Shown: in pieces, positions 25,942-33,517 of the stretch
Layout: each line of letters begins with the position of its first letter
How positions within the stretch are numbered: position 1 is the stretch's first letter
Origin: Amycolatopsis sp. A133
GTDB lineage: Bacteria; Actinomycetota; Actinomycetes; Mycobacteriales; Pseudonocardiaceae
Direction of reading: 5' to 3'
NCBI RefSeq assembly: GCF_031082405.1
Contig: NZ_JAVHJU010000040.1
Span: 42,255 to 106,254, forward strand
Length of the DNA: 64,000 nt
Program-made: the position numbers and the translations under genes
The notes under the pieces: generated by a model
What the model was told of the DNA's origin: nothing
The model's input: the letters and a program-made list of their open reading frames with translations, nothing else
Databases searched by the model: none

Positions 25942-26889
25942 ATGACCACCCTGGACGCGGTCGACCGCGCGCTGATCCACGCGCTGCACATCGACGGCCG
26001 GGCGCCGTTCACCAAGATCGGCGACGTCCTCGGCGTCTCGACGCAGACGGTGGCGCGGCGCTACCGCCGCCTTCGCGCCGAGGCGTCGCTGCGCGTCGTC
26101 GGCCTCCCCGATCCGCAACGCGCCGGGCAGGCCGAGTGGATGGTCCGCCTGACCGCGACGCCGCACACGGCGCACGACCTCGCCCGGTCGCTCGCCCGCC
26201 GCGCCGACACCGCGTGGATCAAGCTCGTGTCGGGTGGCACCGAGATCTGCGTCAACGTGCACACGCCGGCCGCGAGCGACCACGCGCTGCTGCTGCGGGA
26301 CATCCCGCGCACGGCGAGCATCACGGCGGTGTCGGCGCACCAGCTGCTGCACCGCTACTTCGGCGGCCCGACCGCGTGGCTCGGCCGGGCCAACGCCCTC
26401 GACGCGGCCCAGATCGCGGCGCTCACGCCGGTGCATCCGGGCCCGGGCAAGCCGCTGACCAGCGACGACGATGCGCTGATGGCCGCGCTGCAGCGGGACG
26501 GCCGCGCGGGCCTCGCCGAGCTGGCGACGGCGACCGGCTGGTCCGCGGCGACCGTCGCGCGCCGGTTGGCCGATCTCCAGGCGGGCGGCACGGTGTTCTT
26601 CGACCTGGAGATCGACCCGGCCCCGCTGGGCGCCACGACGCAGGCGCTGCTCTGGATGGCGGTCGCCCCGGCCCACCTCGACCGGGTGGCGAAGACGCTG
26701 GCGACGCACCCGGAGCTCGCGCTCGTCGCGGCAACGACCGGCCCGGCGAACCTGGTCGCCCAGGCGCTCTGCCCGGACGCGGCCGCGCTGCACCGCTATC
26801 TGACGCAGCGGCTGGGCGCGCTCGACGCCATCCGGACGCTGGAGACCGCGCCGGTCCTGCGCACCGTCAAGGCCGCCGCGTCTCGCTGA
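25942..26889 (+). CDS. Lrp/AsnC-family regulator with two tandem modules
   Basis: 315 residues from the ATG at 25942, with GAGGGAT directly upstream; an ATG three codons earlier lacks this. The N-terminal winged helix is TLDAVDRALIHALHIDGRAP then TVARRYRRL. A second AsnC-type helix-turn-helix follows in the middle (DALMAALQRDGRAGLAELAT then TVARRLADLQ). The remaining parts resemble Lrp ligand-binding ferredoxin-like folds. Duplicate-module Lrp proteins of this length are common in actinobacteria. It is divergent from the MFS pump and is the obvious candidate regulator of it, probably in response to a small effector. Confidence 0.9.
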   Translation: MTTLDAVDRALIHALHIDGRAPFTKIGDVLGVSTQTVARRYRRLRAEASLRVVGLPDPQRAGQAEWMVRLTATPHTAHDLARSLARRADTAWIKLVSGGTEICVNVHTPAASDHALLLRDIPRTASITAVSAHQLLHRYFGGPTAWLGRANALDAAQIAALTPVHPGPGKPLTSDDDALMAALQRDGRAGLAELATATGWSAATVARRLADLQAGGTVFFDLEIDPAPLGATTQALLWMAVAPAHLDRVAKTLATHPELALVAATTGPANLVAQALCPDAAALHRYLTQRLGALDAIRTLETAPVLRTVKAAASR

Positions 26890-27040
26890 GGAGGGACCCC
26901 GATCGGCCTGATGGAGAGCTGGGCGCACGGCAGGCCGGCTTCGTCGAGGTCAGACGCCGGAGGCCGCCGGGACCACGATGACGACGGCCGGGTCGGGGAA
27001 GTGGTCGCCGGTCACGGTGCGGGCCGTACCGGCGGTTGTC

Positions 27041-27217
27041 CTAAGTGGACTTCACGTCGGCCAGGTGGTCGAGCATGCCGCGGACGGCCTCGAACTCCCG
27101 GACCTCCTGGCGGCAGTCCGGGCACGCCGAAAGGTGCCGTTCCACCCGTGCCGTGTCGGCGGCGTCGAGCAACCCCAGGCTGTACGCCCCGAGGTCGGTC
27201 CGGTCGTACCGGCCCAT
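27041..27217 (-). CDS. Stand-alone zinc-finger anti-sigma factor-like protein
   Basis: 58 residues from an ATG with CGGAGAC upstream. It starts LGAYSLGLLDAADTARVE, the usual N-terminal helices, and has HLSACPDC (His29-x3-Cys33-x2-Cys36), the HxxxCxxC zinc motif of zf-HC2 anti-sigma domains. Proteins of this type bind ECF sigma factors, sometimes redox-dependently. This one ends at residue 58 with no membrane helix or sensor domain, and no sigma-factor gene is nearby. The preceding gap 26890-27040 shows no convincing gene. Confidence 0.75.
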   Translation of the reverse strand: MGRYDRTDLGAYSLGLLDAADTARVERHLSACPDCRQEVREFEAVRGMLDHLADVKST

Positions 27218-27530
27218 GGATCGCGTCTCCGTTCCGCGTCCCGCGAGGAACGCCCGCACTATCGGACGTCTCCAGGGTCCTGAGCCGGACGCCTCCCGGG
27301 CGGAGTTCCGCGGTTTTCTACCCGAACGGCCGACAACTTCGGGCGGCGAACAGCCCATGTGAGTGACAGCGGTGGTCACGCATTTCACCCATCCGAACAC
27401 GGAAAGCTTTTGTGCGACCAACTTCACCCATTCCGCGTCATGGGTCCCCCGCTCGCTCGTCGGACCTGCGTCGGGCTGGAATTTTCCGGCTTCGACCTGG
27501 GCATGAAGGCGATCCGAAACGAGGAGAGCG
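27218..27530. other. Gene-free divergent promoter region
   Basis: 313 bases between the anti-sigma-like gene and the 82-residue gene. It is AT-richer around 27395-27425 (GGAAAGCTTTTGTG), as expected for promoters of both genes. I find no convincing coding frame, repeat or RNA gene in it. Confidence 0.4.
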
Positions 27531-27779
27531 ATGACCGTACGGAGCCACCGGGCGGACGACGTCGTGGACGAGGTCGGGGTGTGGCTGGCCGGGGAGTTCG
27601 CGGGGCGGCTCCCCGCCTCGGAGATCGACCGCGTCGTCCGGACGACGCGGATCGACCTCGAAGGGAGCATCGCGCCGGAGGAGCTCGGGGAGATGCTCCA
27701 CCGGCTGGGCCGGTTCCGGCTGCAGCGCATCCTGAACCTCGCGCCGGCCGCGCAGATCAGGATCCCGCAAGCGCGGTGA
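27531..27779 (+). CDS. Three-helix bundle dimerisation-domain protein
   Basis: 82 residues from an ATG with CGAGGAGAG upstream. The pattern VVDEVGVWLAGEFAGRLP then EIDRVVRTTRIDLEG and ELGEMLHRLGRFRLQRI matches the small actinobacterial helix-bundle domain that is also found at the N-terminus of arsenate-reductase/tyrosine-phosphatase-like proteins. No phosphatase domain follows, so it is a stand-alone copy. Function unknown. The strong ribosome site and intact frame support a real gene. Confidence 0.6.
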   Translation: MTVRSHRADDVVDEVGVWLAGEFAGRLPASEIDRVVRTTRIDLEGSIAPEELGEMLHRLGRFRLQRILNLAPAAQIRIPQAR

Positions 27780-28100
27780 CGTGCCGGGCGGGCCACGCGG
27801 ACCGCAGTGCCGCGTCGCCCGCCCACCGGCGCGCCCGTTTTCCACGCGCCGCCCAAAAGCGGCTTCGCCGGGCTTCCACCCCGGAAAGCGAACCGGGCGA
27901 TCCCGACGCCGCGATCGTGCGGTGCCGGCGGGCGCGGTGCCCGCGGCGATCTTCGGCGGGCTGACCGGCGCGGCCGCAACCGCTTCGACACTGCTGATGC
28001 TGGTCGCCCGGGTGAAGAACCGGCTCGGCGAAAGGATTCCCCCGGTTCAACTGAGGGGACGTTCGCGCACAACCCTTGCCCGCGACCCCCGGAAATCTTG
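27780..28100. other. Gene-free stretch with a weak open frame
   Basis: About 320 bases before the chitinase promoter. One plus-strand frame (GTG at 27922 to 28101, 59 codons) has a hydrophobic stretch GGLTGAAATASTLLMLVARV and a basic tail, but no ribosome site and a weak codon pattern, so I do not call it a gene. Nothing else is evident. Confidence 0.35.
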
Positions 28101-28116
28101 ACTGGACTAGACCAAT
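28101..28116 (+). promoter_or_regulatory. DasR-responsive-element-like operator before the chitinase
   Basis: ACTGGACTAGACCAAT matches the known DasR dre consensus ACTGGTCTAGACCAGT at 14 of 16 positions. It lies 117 bases upstream of the chitinase start. DasR is the GntR-family GlcNAc-responsive repressor of chitin genes in Streptomyces and relatives, so repression relieved by amino sugars is expected. No dasR gene is in the window. Confidence 0.65.
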
Positions 28117-28232
28117 CTGCTCTAGTGACGGTTGTCACGTTCGTCTCGGCCGGATGAGCACCCCCCACACCTCCGACGCCGGGCGCGCCCGCCGCGCCCG
28201 GGTTCTGTCGTGGCCGAAGGAGTGAGCGAGTC

Positions 28233-29303
28233 TTGAGAAGACGTCTTGTCGCGGTCCTGTCCGCTGTCGCCGCCGTAGCCGGGCTCGTGTTCGGTGTGCC
28301 CGCCGTCACCGGGCAGGCCCCGCAGGCGGCCGCCGCCGCGTGCAGTGCGCCGAACTGGGTGGCCGGCCAGTGGTACGACGTGGGTGCGGTCGTGCGCTAC
28401 ACCAACGGTGGTTACTACCGCGCCAAGAACGCCAATCCGGGTTACGACCCGGTCATCAGCACCTGGTACTGGGAGCCCTACAGCTGTGACGGCGGGGGCG
28501 GCACCACCTGCAGTTATCCGAACTGGGTCGCGGGCCAGTGGTACGACGTCGGCGCGATCGTGCGCTACACCAACGGTGGTTACTACCGCGCCAAGAACGC
28601 CAACCCGGGCTACGACCCGGTCATCAGCACCTGGTACTGGGAGCCCTACAGCTGCGGTGGCGGCACCGATCCCGGCAACCCGGGCGCGTTCGTCGTCAGC
28701 GAAGCCCAGTTCAACCAGATCTTCCCGGGCCGCAATTCCTTCTACACCTACAGCGGCCTGACCGCGGCCCTGTCCGCCTACCCCGGCTTCGCCAACAGCG
28801 GCAGCGACACCGTGAAGAAGCAGGAAGCCGCCGCGTTCCTCGCCAACGTCAACCACGAAACCGGCGGGCTCGTCTACATCGTCGAACAGAACACCGCCAA
28901 CTACCCGCACTACTGCGACTACGGCCAGCCCTACGGCTGCCCCGCCGGCCAGGCCGCCTACTACGGCCGCGGCCCCATCCAGCTGAGCTGGAACTTCAAC
29001 TACAAAGCCGCCGGCGACGCACTCGGCATCGACCTGCTCGGCAACCCCTGGCAGGTCGAGCAGAACGCGGCCGTCGCGTGGAAGACCGGGCTCTGGTACT
29101 GGAACACCCAGAGCGGCCCCGGCACCATGACCCCGCACAACGCCATGGTCAACGGCCGCGGCTTCGGCGAAACCATCCGCAGCATCAACGGCTCCATCGA
29201 ATGCAACGGCGGCAACCCCGCCCAGGTCGAGAGCCGCGTCGCGAAGTACCGCCAGATCACGTCGATCCTCGGCGTCGACCCCGGCGCGAACCTCTACTGC
29301 TGA
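28233..29303 (+). CDS. Secreted GH19 chitinase with two tandem CBM5/12 chitin-binding modules
   Basis: 356 residues from a TTG with GAAGGAG upstream (a GTG nearer to the site runs into a stop). The signal peptide spans residues ~1-36. Two chitin-binding modules follow (~38-85 and ~95-141), each with WVAGQWYDVGAVVRY-type and TWYWEPYSC ends. The catalytic GH19 domain from ~150 has the acid in FLANVNHETGG and the YYGRGPIQLSWNFNY signature. It cleaves chitin by inversion outside the cell. The two binding modules are almost identical in DNA as well as protein, indicating a recent duplication. The dre-like site upstream fits DasR control. Confidence 0.96.
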   Translation: MRRRLVAVLSAVAAVAGLVFGVPAVTGQAPQAAAAACSAPNWVAGQWYDVGAVVRYTNGGYYRAKNANPGYDPVISTWYWEPYSCDGGGGTTCSYPNWVAGQWYDVGAIVRYTNGGYYRAKNANPGYDPVISTWYWEPYSCGGGTDPGNPGAFVVSEAQFNQIFPGRNSFYTYSGLTAALSAYPGFANSGSDTVKKQEAAAFLANVNHETGGLVYIVEQNTANYPHYCDYGQPYGCPAGQAAYYGRGPIQLSWNFNYKAAGDALGIDLLGNPWQVEQNAAVAWKTGLWYWNTQSGPGTMTPHNAMVNGRGFGETIRSINGSIECNGGNPAQVESRVAKYRQITSILGVDPGANLYC

Positions 29304-29309
29304 ACTGAC

Positions 29310-29348
29310 GCGGGCGGGGTGCGCCGGATCGCGGCGCACCCCGCCCGC
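29310..29348. terminator. Bidirectional terminator hairpin, chitinase/thioesterase
   Basis: A perfect 16-bp stem, GCGGGCGGGGTGCGCC (29310-29325) with its complement at 29333-29348, and a 7-base loop. It lies between the chitinase stop and the convergent thioesterase stop. It lacks a U-tract, which is usual in this kind of genome. Confidence 0.8.
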
Positions 29349-29352
29349 TTGC

Positions 29353-30099
29353 TCAGCGGGCGAGCCGGTCGCCGATCAGCCGGATGACCGCCGCGGCGTG
29401 GTCGTTGAGGTAGAAGTGACCACCCGGGTACGTCTTCAGCTCGAAGCCCGCGGACGTGCGCTCGGCCCAGTCACGCGCCTCGGCCTCGGTGACCTTCGGG
29501 TCGCGGTCGCCGACCAGCGCCACGATCGGGCAGCTCACGTCCGGGCCGGGGCGGTAGCGGTAGAGCTCCGCGGCCTTGTAGTCGCTGCGCAGCGCGGGCA
29601 GCACCATGTTCCGGATGTCCTGGTCGTCCAGCACCGCCGTGTCGGTGCCGCCGAGCCGCTTGACCTCGGCCAGCAGCTCGTCGTCGCCCTTTTCGTGGAC
29701 CCGCTCGTCGCGGACCGCCGAAGGCGCGCGACGGCCGGAGACGAACAACGACAGCAGCCGCGTACCCCGCGCTTCGAGCCGCCGCGCGACCTCGAAGGCC
29801 AGGCTGGCGCCCATGCTGTGGCCGAAGAACGCCACCGGCCCGGTGGTCTCCGGGGCGAGCACGTCCGCCAGCCGGTCGGCGAGCACGAACAGGTCGTCCA
29901 CCGGGGTCTCGGCGTGCCGGTCCTGCCGGCCCGGGTACTGCACGGCCAGCACCTCCACCGCGGGCGCCAGCGCCGCCGAAACGGGGTGGAAGTAGCTCGC
30001 CGCTCCCCCGGCGTGCGGGAAGCACACGAGCCGCGCCGCGGCGGACGGCGCCGGGTGGAAGCGCCGGACCCACTCCGCGGCGTCGAGGGAAATAGTCAT
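29353..30099 (-). CDS. Type II thioesterase (GrsT/TEII-like alpha/beta hydrolase)
   Basis: 248 residues from the ATG at 30099, which follows GGGGGCC. The fold and motifs are those of editing thioesterases of NRPS/PKS pathways: LVCFPHAGGAASYFHP near the N-terminus, nucleophile Ser in FFGHSMGASLAFE, Asp in LVGDRDPKV and His in PGGHFYLND. They remove misloaded acyl groups from carrier proteins. No synthase or carrier-protein gene is in the window, so its partner is elsewhere or it is a leftover. It is monocistronic, bounded by strong terminators. Confidence 0.92.
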   Translation of the reverse strand: MTISLDAAEWVRRFHPAPSAAARLVCFPHAGGAASYFHPVSAALAPAVEVLAVQYPGRQDRHAETPVDDLFVLADRLADVLAPETTGPVAFFGHSMGASLAFEVARRLEARGTRLLSLFVSGRRAPSAVRDERVHEKGDDELLAEVKRLGGTDTAVLDDQDIRNMVLPALRSDYKAAELYRYRPGPDVSCPIVALVGDRDPKVTEAEARDWAERTSAGFELKTYPGGHFYLNDHAAAVIRLIGDRLAR

Positions 30100-30158
30100 G
30101 GCCCCCAATCTGGCAGGCCGCCGGGCGGGCGTCGACCCCTAAGGTGCGCAGCGCCGGG

Positions 30159-30193
30159 CCGGCAGGCCCCGGGATGCGGCCGGGGCCTGCCGG
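30159..30193 (-). terminator. Terminator hairpin after the intradiol dioxygenase gene
   Basis: A perfect 14-bp stem, CCGGCAGGCCCCGG (30159-30172) with CCGGGGCCTGCCGG (30180-30193), and a 7-base loop, about 40 bases past the stop codon at 30233 on the minus strand. Confidence 0.7.
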
Positions 30194-30232
30194 TTCTCCT
30201 CCCTCCTCCTCAGTCGGAACCCGGCCCGCGGG

Positions 30233-31072
30233 TCATTCCGCCCGCCACAGCGCCGGGACGGCGGGCGGCTCCCAGCCCGGCTGGGCGGTGTGCGCCTGCA
30301 GGCACGCGTAACCCCGGCCGCCGTAGGTGACCCGGGCGCCGGCCGCGTACGCGGTGCCCACCGCCCAAGAGGTGCCCCCGGGCGGTGTCGAGGTCGGCGG
30401 CGTGGAGGTCGGCGGGGTCGACGTCGGCGGCGTCGACGTGGGGGTCTGCGGCACGTTGAGCACGAAGTCGAAGGCGGCCTCCTTCGCGGAGCCGTTGTCG
30501 CGCACGGTCATCAGCAGCCGCGCGTCGAAGATCGTGTCGGTGTTGTTGCGCGGCTCGCCGGGGAAGTAGAGCTGCGTGGTCAGGACCGGCCGGCCGGGGG
30601 CCTGGACCTTCACGTGGATGTGCCGGGTCCGGCCCGGGTAGAGCCCCGGCACGATCGTGGACAGCGTGAACGCGCCCTGGGCGTTGGTGTACTGGTGCCC
30701 GCGGAAGGTGTAGCCGGTGTTGTCGTAGGCGCCGTTGACGTCCGCCTGCCAGAAGTCCAGCAGCGCGCGGTTCACCGGCAGGCAGGCGCGGCCGAAGACG
30801 TACCCGGTCACCGTCAGCCGGGTCCCCGGCGTACCGGGCGTGACGAGGTTGGTCCGTTCCGGCGAGTTCGGCTTGAAGTAGGGGCCCTCGGTCTGCGCGA
30901 TCGTCGGATCGTCGTCGTCGTGGCACGCCGGGGTCAGCTCCGGGGCGGCGCCGCCGGCGACGTTCGCGCGGGCGAGCGCCGGACCGCCGATCAACGCGAC
31001 CGGCGCGGCGACACCCGCGGCGAGCGCGGCCTTCAGCACCGTTTTGCGGCTGAGCTTGTTCTCTTCGTCCAT
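30233..31072 (-). CDS. Exported intradiol ring-cleavage dioxygenase fused to a CBM5/12 module
   Basis: 279 residues from the ATG at 31072 with GAGGAG six bases upstream. A signal peptide (RKTVLKAALAAGVAAPVALI, residues ~10-30) is followed by the dioxygenase domain (~55-210), which contains QTEGPYFK, FWQADVNGAYDN and GRTRHIHVKV; the Tyr and His residues fit the non-haem Fe(III) ligands. A TSTPP repeat linker (~222-243) leads to a C-terminal chitin/carbohydrate-binding module (WAVGTAYAAGARVTYGG, GWEPPAVPALW). A similar architecture is known from Streptomyces sp. SirexAA-E, where it opens catechol-type aromatics outside the cell. It probably acts on aromatic compounds held near polysaccharide. 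The AraC-type gene upstream reads in the same direction. Confidence 0.93.
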   Translation of the reverse strand: MDEENKLSRKTVLKAALAAGVAAPVALIGGPALARANVAGGAAPELTPACHDDDDPTIAQTEGPYFKPNSPERTNLVTPGTPGTRLTVTGYVFGRACLPVNRALLDFWQADVNGAYDNTGYTFRGHQYTNAQGAFTLSTIVPGLYPGRTRHIHVKVQAPGRPVLTTQLYFPGEPRNNTDTIFDARLLMTVRDNGSAKEAAFDFVLNVPQTPTSTPPTSTPPTSTPPTSTPPGGTSWAVGTAYAAGARVTYGGRGYACLQAHTAQPGWEPPAVPALWRAE

Positions 31073-31150
31073 GCCTGCTCCTCGTGGGGAGGTCGGGGAT
31101 CCCCTCGAACGTAGGCAGCGCACCGGGCGGGCGGCGATGGACTGGATCGG

Positions 31151-31978
31151 TCAGTCGTGGTGCTTCTCCCCGCCGCGCCGGAAGCCGCCGGGGCTCAGCC
31201 CGGTTTCCCGGCGGAAGAACCGGCAGAAGTAGGCCGGGTCGGCGAACCCGACGCGGCTCGCGACCTGCCGGACCGTCAGGTCCGTCCGGAGCAGGAACCG
31301 CTGGGCCTCGCGGATGCGGGCCTCGCGCAGCAGCTGCGCGGCGGTGCGGCCGGTTGCGGCCTTCACCGCCTCGGTGAGGTGCCCCGGGGTGACGCCGAGG
31401 CGTTCGGCGTGCGCGCGCACCGACCACAGCCCCGGCCCGGGACGGCCGGCGAGCCGGACGAACTCCGAGGCCACCGCGCCGGCGGGCGCGGGCGACGGCG
31501 TACCCAGCAGCCGTCCCGCCCGCACGAGCAGGACGTGCACCAGCGCCCGCAGCACCGACTCGGTGCCGTCGCCGCCGCGGCGGTACTCGTCCTCCAGATC
31601 GGCGATCAGCCGCGTGACCCGCGCGTCGGCGTGATCGTCCAGGGGCAGCCACGGCCGTTCGCTCAGCCGCCGCAGCAGCTCGCGGTCGGCCGGGTGGTCG
31701 AGGAGGAAGTCGTCGGTGAACACCACGACGTGCCCGGTGAGGCCCCGCACGTCCGCCCACTGGTGCACCTGCCCCGGCGCGATGACGCCGAGGTGCGGCG
31801 GCCGCAGGGGCCAGCGCGCGGCGTCGACGACGTGCGTGCCGGTGCCGCCGGTGACGTGGACGAGCTCGTGGAAGGTGTGCCGGTGCGGGAAATCCGCCCG
31901 CGACAGCGGCCCGATCGTGTCGAACGTGCCGACGGCGAACGGCGGCGCGTGCGGGGCGGGCACCTCCAGCCGGTGCAT
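31151..31978 (-). CDS. AraC-family transcriptional regulator
   Basis: 275 residues from the ATG at 31978 (GGGCGAG upstream); a second ATG at 32041 would add 21 residues without a ribosome site. The N-terminal cupin-like sensor has FPHRHTFHELVHVTGG. The C-terminal double helix-turn-helix ends with VASRVGFADPAYFCRFFRR, the AraC signature. It probably controls the intradiol dioxygenase gene 79 bases downstream, in response to an aromatic or sugar ligand. A dre-like site lies upstream of its start. Confidence 0.9.
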   Translation of the reverse strand: MHRLEVPAPHAPPFAVGTFDTIGPLSRADFPHRHTFHELVHVTGGTGTHVVDAARWPLRPPHLGVIAPGQVHQWADVRGLTGHVVVFTDDFLLDHPADRELLRRLSERPWLPLDDHADARVTRLIADLEDEYRRGGDGTESVLRALVHVLLVRAGRLLGTPSPAPAGAVASEFVRLAGRPGPGLWSVRAHAERLGVTPGHLTEAVKAATGRTAAQLLREARIREAQRFLLRTDLTVRQVASRVGFADPAYFCRFFRRETGLSPGGFRRGGEKHHD

Positions 31979-32046
31979 CGGCAGCTCGCCCGGCCGCGGC
32001 GGCGAGCAGGGGGTCCCGGGCGGAACGGTCGTACCGCGCATGGCCG

Positions 32047-32062
32047 AAAAGTCTAGACCAAT
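32047..32062 (-). promoter_or_regulatory. Partial dre-like site upstream of the AraC gene
   Basis: GTCTAGAC palindrome inside AAAAGTCTAGACCAAT, which agrees with the dre consensus at 12 of 16 positions and shares GACCAAT with the chitinase site. It lies about 70 bases before the AraC start. The left arm is poor, so DasR binding is uncertain. Confidence 0.4.
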
Positions 32063-32125
32063 CCGGGCAGCCCGCACCGGTTGTGCCCCGAAGATCGCAA
32101 TCCGATCGTCGGGTGCCGGGCACAA

Positions 32126-32162
32126 AAAACGGGGCCGGTCCACTGTGGACCGGCCCCGTTTT
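32126..32162 (-). terminator. Strong intrinsic terminator of the thioester-domain surface protein gene
   Basis: Eighteen-base arms (AAAACGGGGCCGGTCCAC and its complement) meet at a single central T. On the minus strand the stem ends in TTTTTTG. It starts 12 bases past the stop codon at 32174. Confidence 0.88.
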
Positions 32163-32173
32163 CGAGGAACTGC

Positions 32174-33325
32174 TTACGCGCGGCTGCGGCGCCGGTTCAC
32201 CAGCAGCATCAGCGCGCCGCCACCGAGCAGCAGGCCGCCGAGGGCGAACGGAACCGCGGCGTCGACACCGGTGTTGGCGAGCTCGCCGCCACCGGACGGG
32301 GCACCGCCGGGCGTGGTGCTCGGCGCGGTGCTCGGCGCGGCACCCGCCTCGGTCCAGCTGGCGGCCGCCTTCGCGGTCACCTGGGTCTTCTCCGAGTCGG
32401 CCACGATCAGCGACTGCGCCGGCTTCTTCGCGTAGTTCTCGGCGACGAACAGGCGGCCGGTGTCGAGCTCACCGGTGACCTTCAGCGAGAACGAGCCGTT
32501 GCCCGGCTTGGTGCCGGCCGGGACGTCGACGAACAGCTTGCTGCCGTCCTTGACGTCCGCGGTCTTCAGCTCCTTGCCGTCGGTGTCGGTGACCTTGACA
32601 CCCTCGGGCAGCTCGGTGGTGAGCGAGGTGATGTCACCGGAGGTGGCGACCTCGAACGGGCCGATCTTGGTGCCCGCCTGGCCCTCGGTCTTCGGCGACG
32701 CGATGTTCAGCGTCGGCTTCGGCTGCGCGCCGATGCCCTTGTTCAGGTCACCGATCAGGTAGCTGTAGAGCGCGGCGACGTCGGCGTTGGCCTCGGCCGG
32801 GTTGTCCTCGGCCAGCGGCTTCTGCAGGTTGAGGTTCACCCCGTCGCTGAAGTGCCACACCGCGGCCTGCGTCGCGGCGATCGCCTCGCGCTCGGAGACG
32901 CCGTCGTGGACCTTGACGCCCTCCTTGCCGAGGGCGGCCTCGAGCGCGTCCAGCTTGATGCCCGGGTAGCCGTGGTGCAGCACCCAGTTGATCTTGTCGC
33001 TGTTCTTCTGGAAGGGCGAGTCAGCGGCGGGGTACTTGTTCCACGGCCGCTCGACCATGTCCACGTCGGTGCGCATGCCGACGGTGATCTGCACGCAGTA
33101 GAGCTTGAGCGACTTGCCGTCCGACAGCTTGAACCCGAACAGCTTGGCGATGGGGTCACCGCCGCCGTCGAGGTTGATCCGGTAGCCGACCGTGCCCGCC
33201 TCTTCGATGACCCGGCCGCGCGCGGCGCCGTCGTCCGCGAGGGCCGAGGGGGCGCCGACCATGACCGCGGCAGCCGCGGCGAGCACCGCGATCCCGCCAC
33301 GCACGAGAGCTGACCTGACCTGCAT
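32174..33325 (-). CDS. Surface protein with TQxA thioester domain and LAxTG sortase signal
   Basis: 383 residues from the ATG at 33325 with AGGAG upstream. A signal peptide ends near GAPSALADD. The thioester domain (~30-190) shows both partners of the internal Cys-Gln bond: LKLYCVQI and ATQAAVWHFSDG. An Ig-like region follows. The C-terminus has LANTG, a hydrophobic helix and NRRRSRA, a class E-type (LAxTG) sorting signal. Such proteins bind host or environmental surfaces covalently through the thioester and are anchored to peptidoglycan. The sortase for it is not in the window; the class F enzyme at 2904 probably serves a different motif. Confidence 0.92.
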   Translation of the reverse strand: MQVRSALVRGGIAVLAAAAAVMVGAPSALADDGAARGRVIEEAGTVGYRINLDGGGDPIAKLFGFKLSDGKSLKLYCVQITVGMRTDVDMVERPWNKYPAADSPFQKNSDKINWVLHHGYPGIKLDALEAALGKEGVKVHDGVSEREAIAATQAAVWHFSDGVNLNLQKPLAEDNPAEANADVAALYSYLIGDLNKGIGAQPKPTLNIASPKTEGQAGTKIGPFEVATSGDITSLTTELPEGVKVTDTDGKELKTADVKDGSKLFVDVPAGTKPGNGSFSLKVTGELDTGRLFVAENYAKKPAQSLIVADSEKTQVTAKAAASWTEAGAAPSTAPSTTPGGAPSGGGELANTGVDAAVPFALGGLLLGGGALMLLVNRRRSRA

Positions 33326-33517
33326 AAATCTCCTATCCGAGCCCGAACCACGCATTTGGGCCGCGTGAGATCACATCTCCGACACGGCGGCCACTGATTC
33401 GGGTGAGTGATCACCCGGTCAAGCGACACCGGAGCATACACAGACCTCACGACCGCTACGGACGGTGCCCCCTCAAACACGGATTCACCGGGAAAGCGCC
33501 CGAACGGGCTGCGATTT

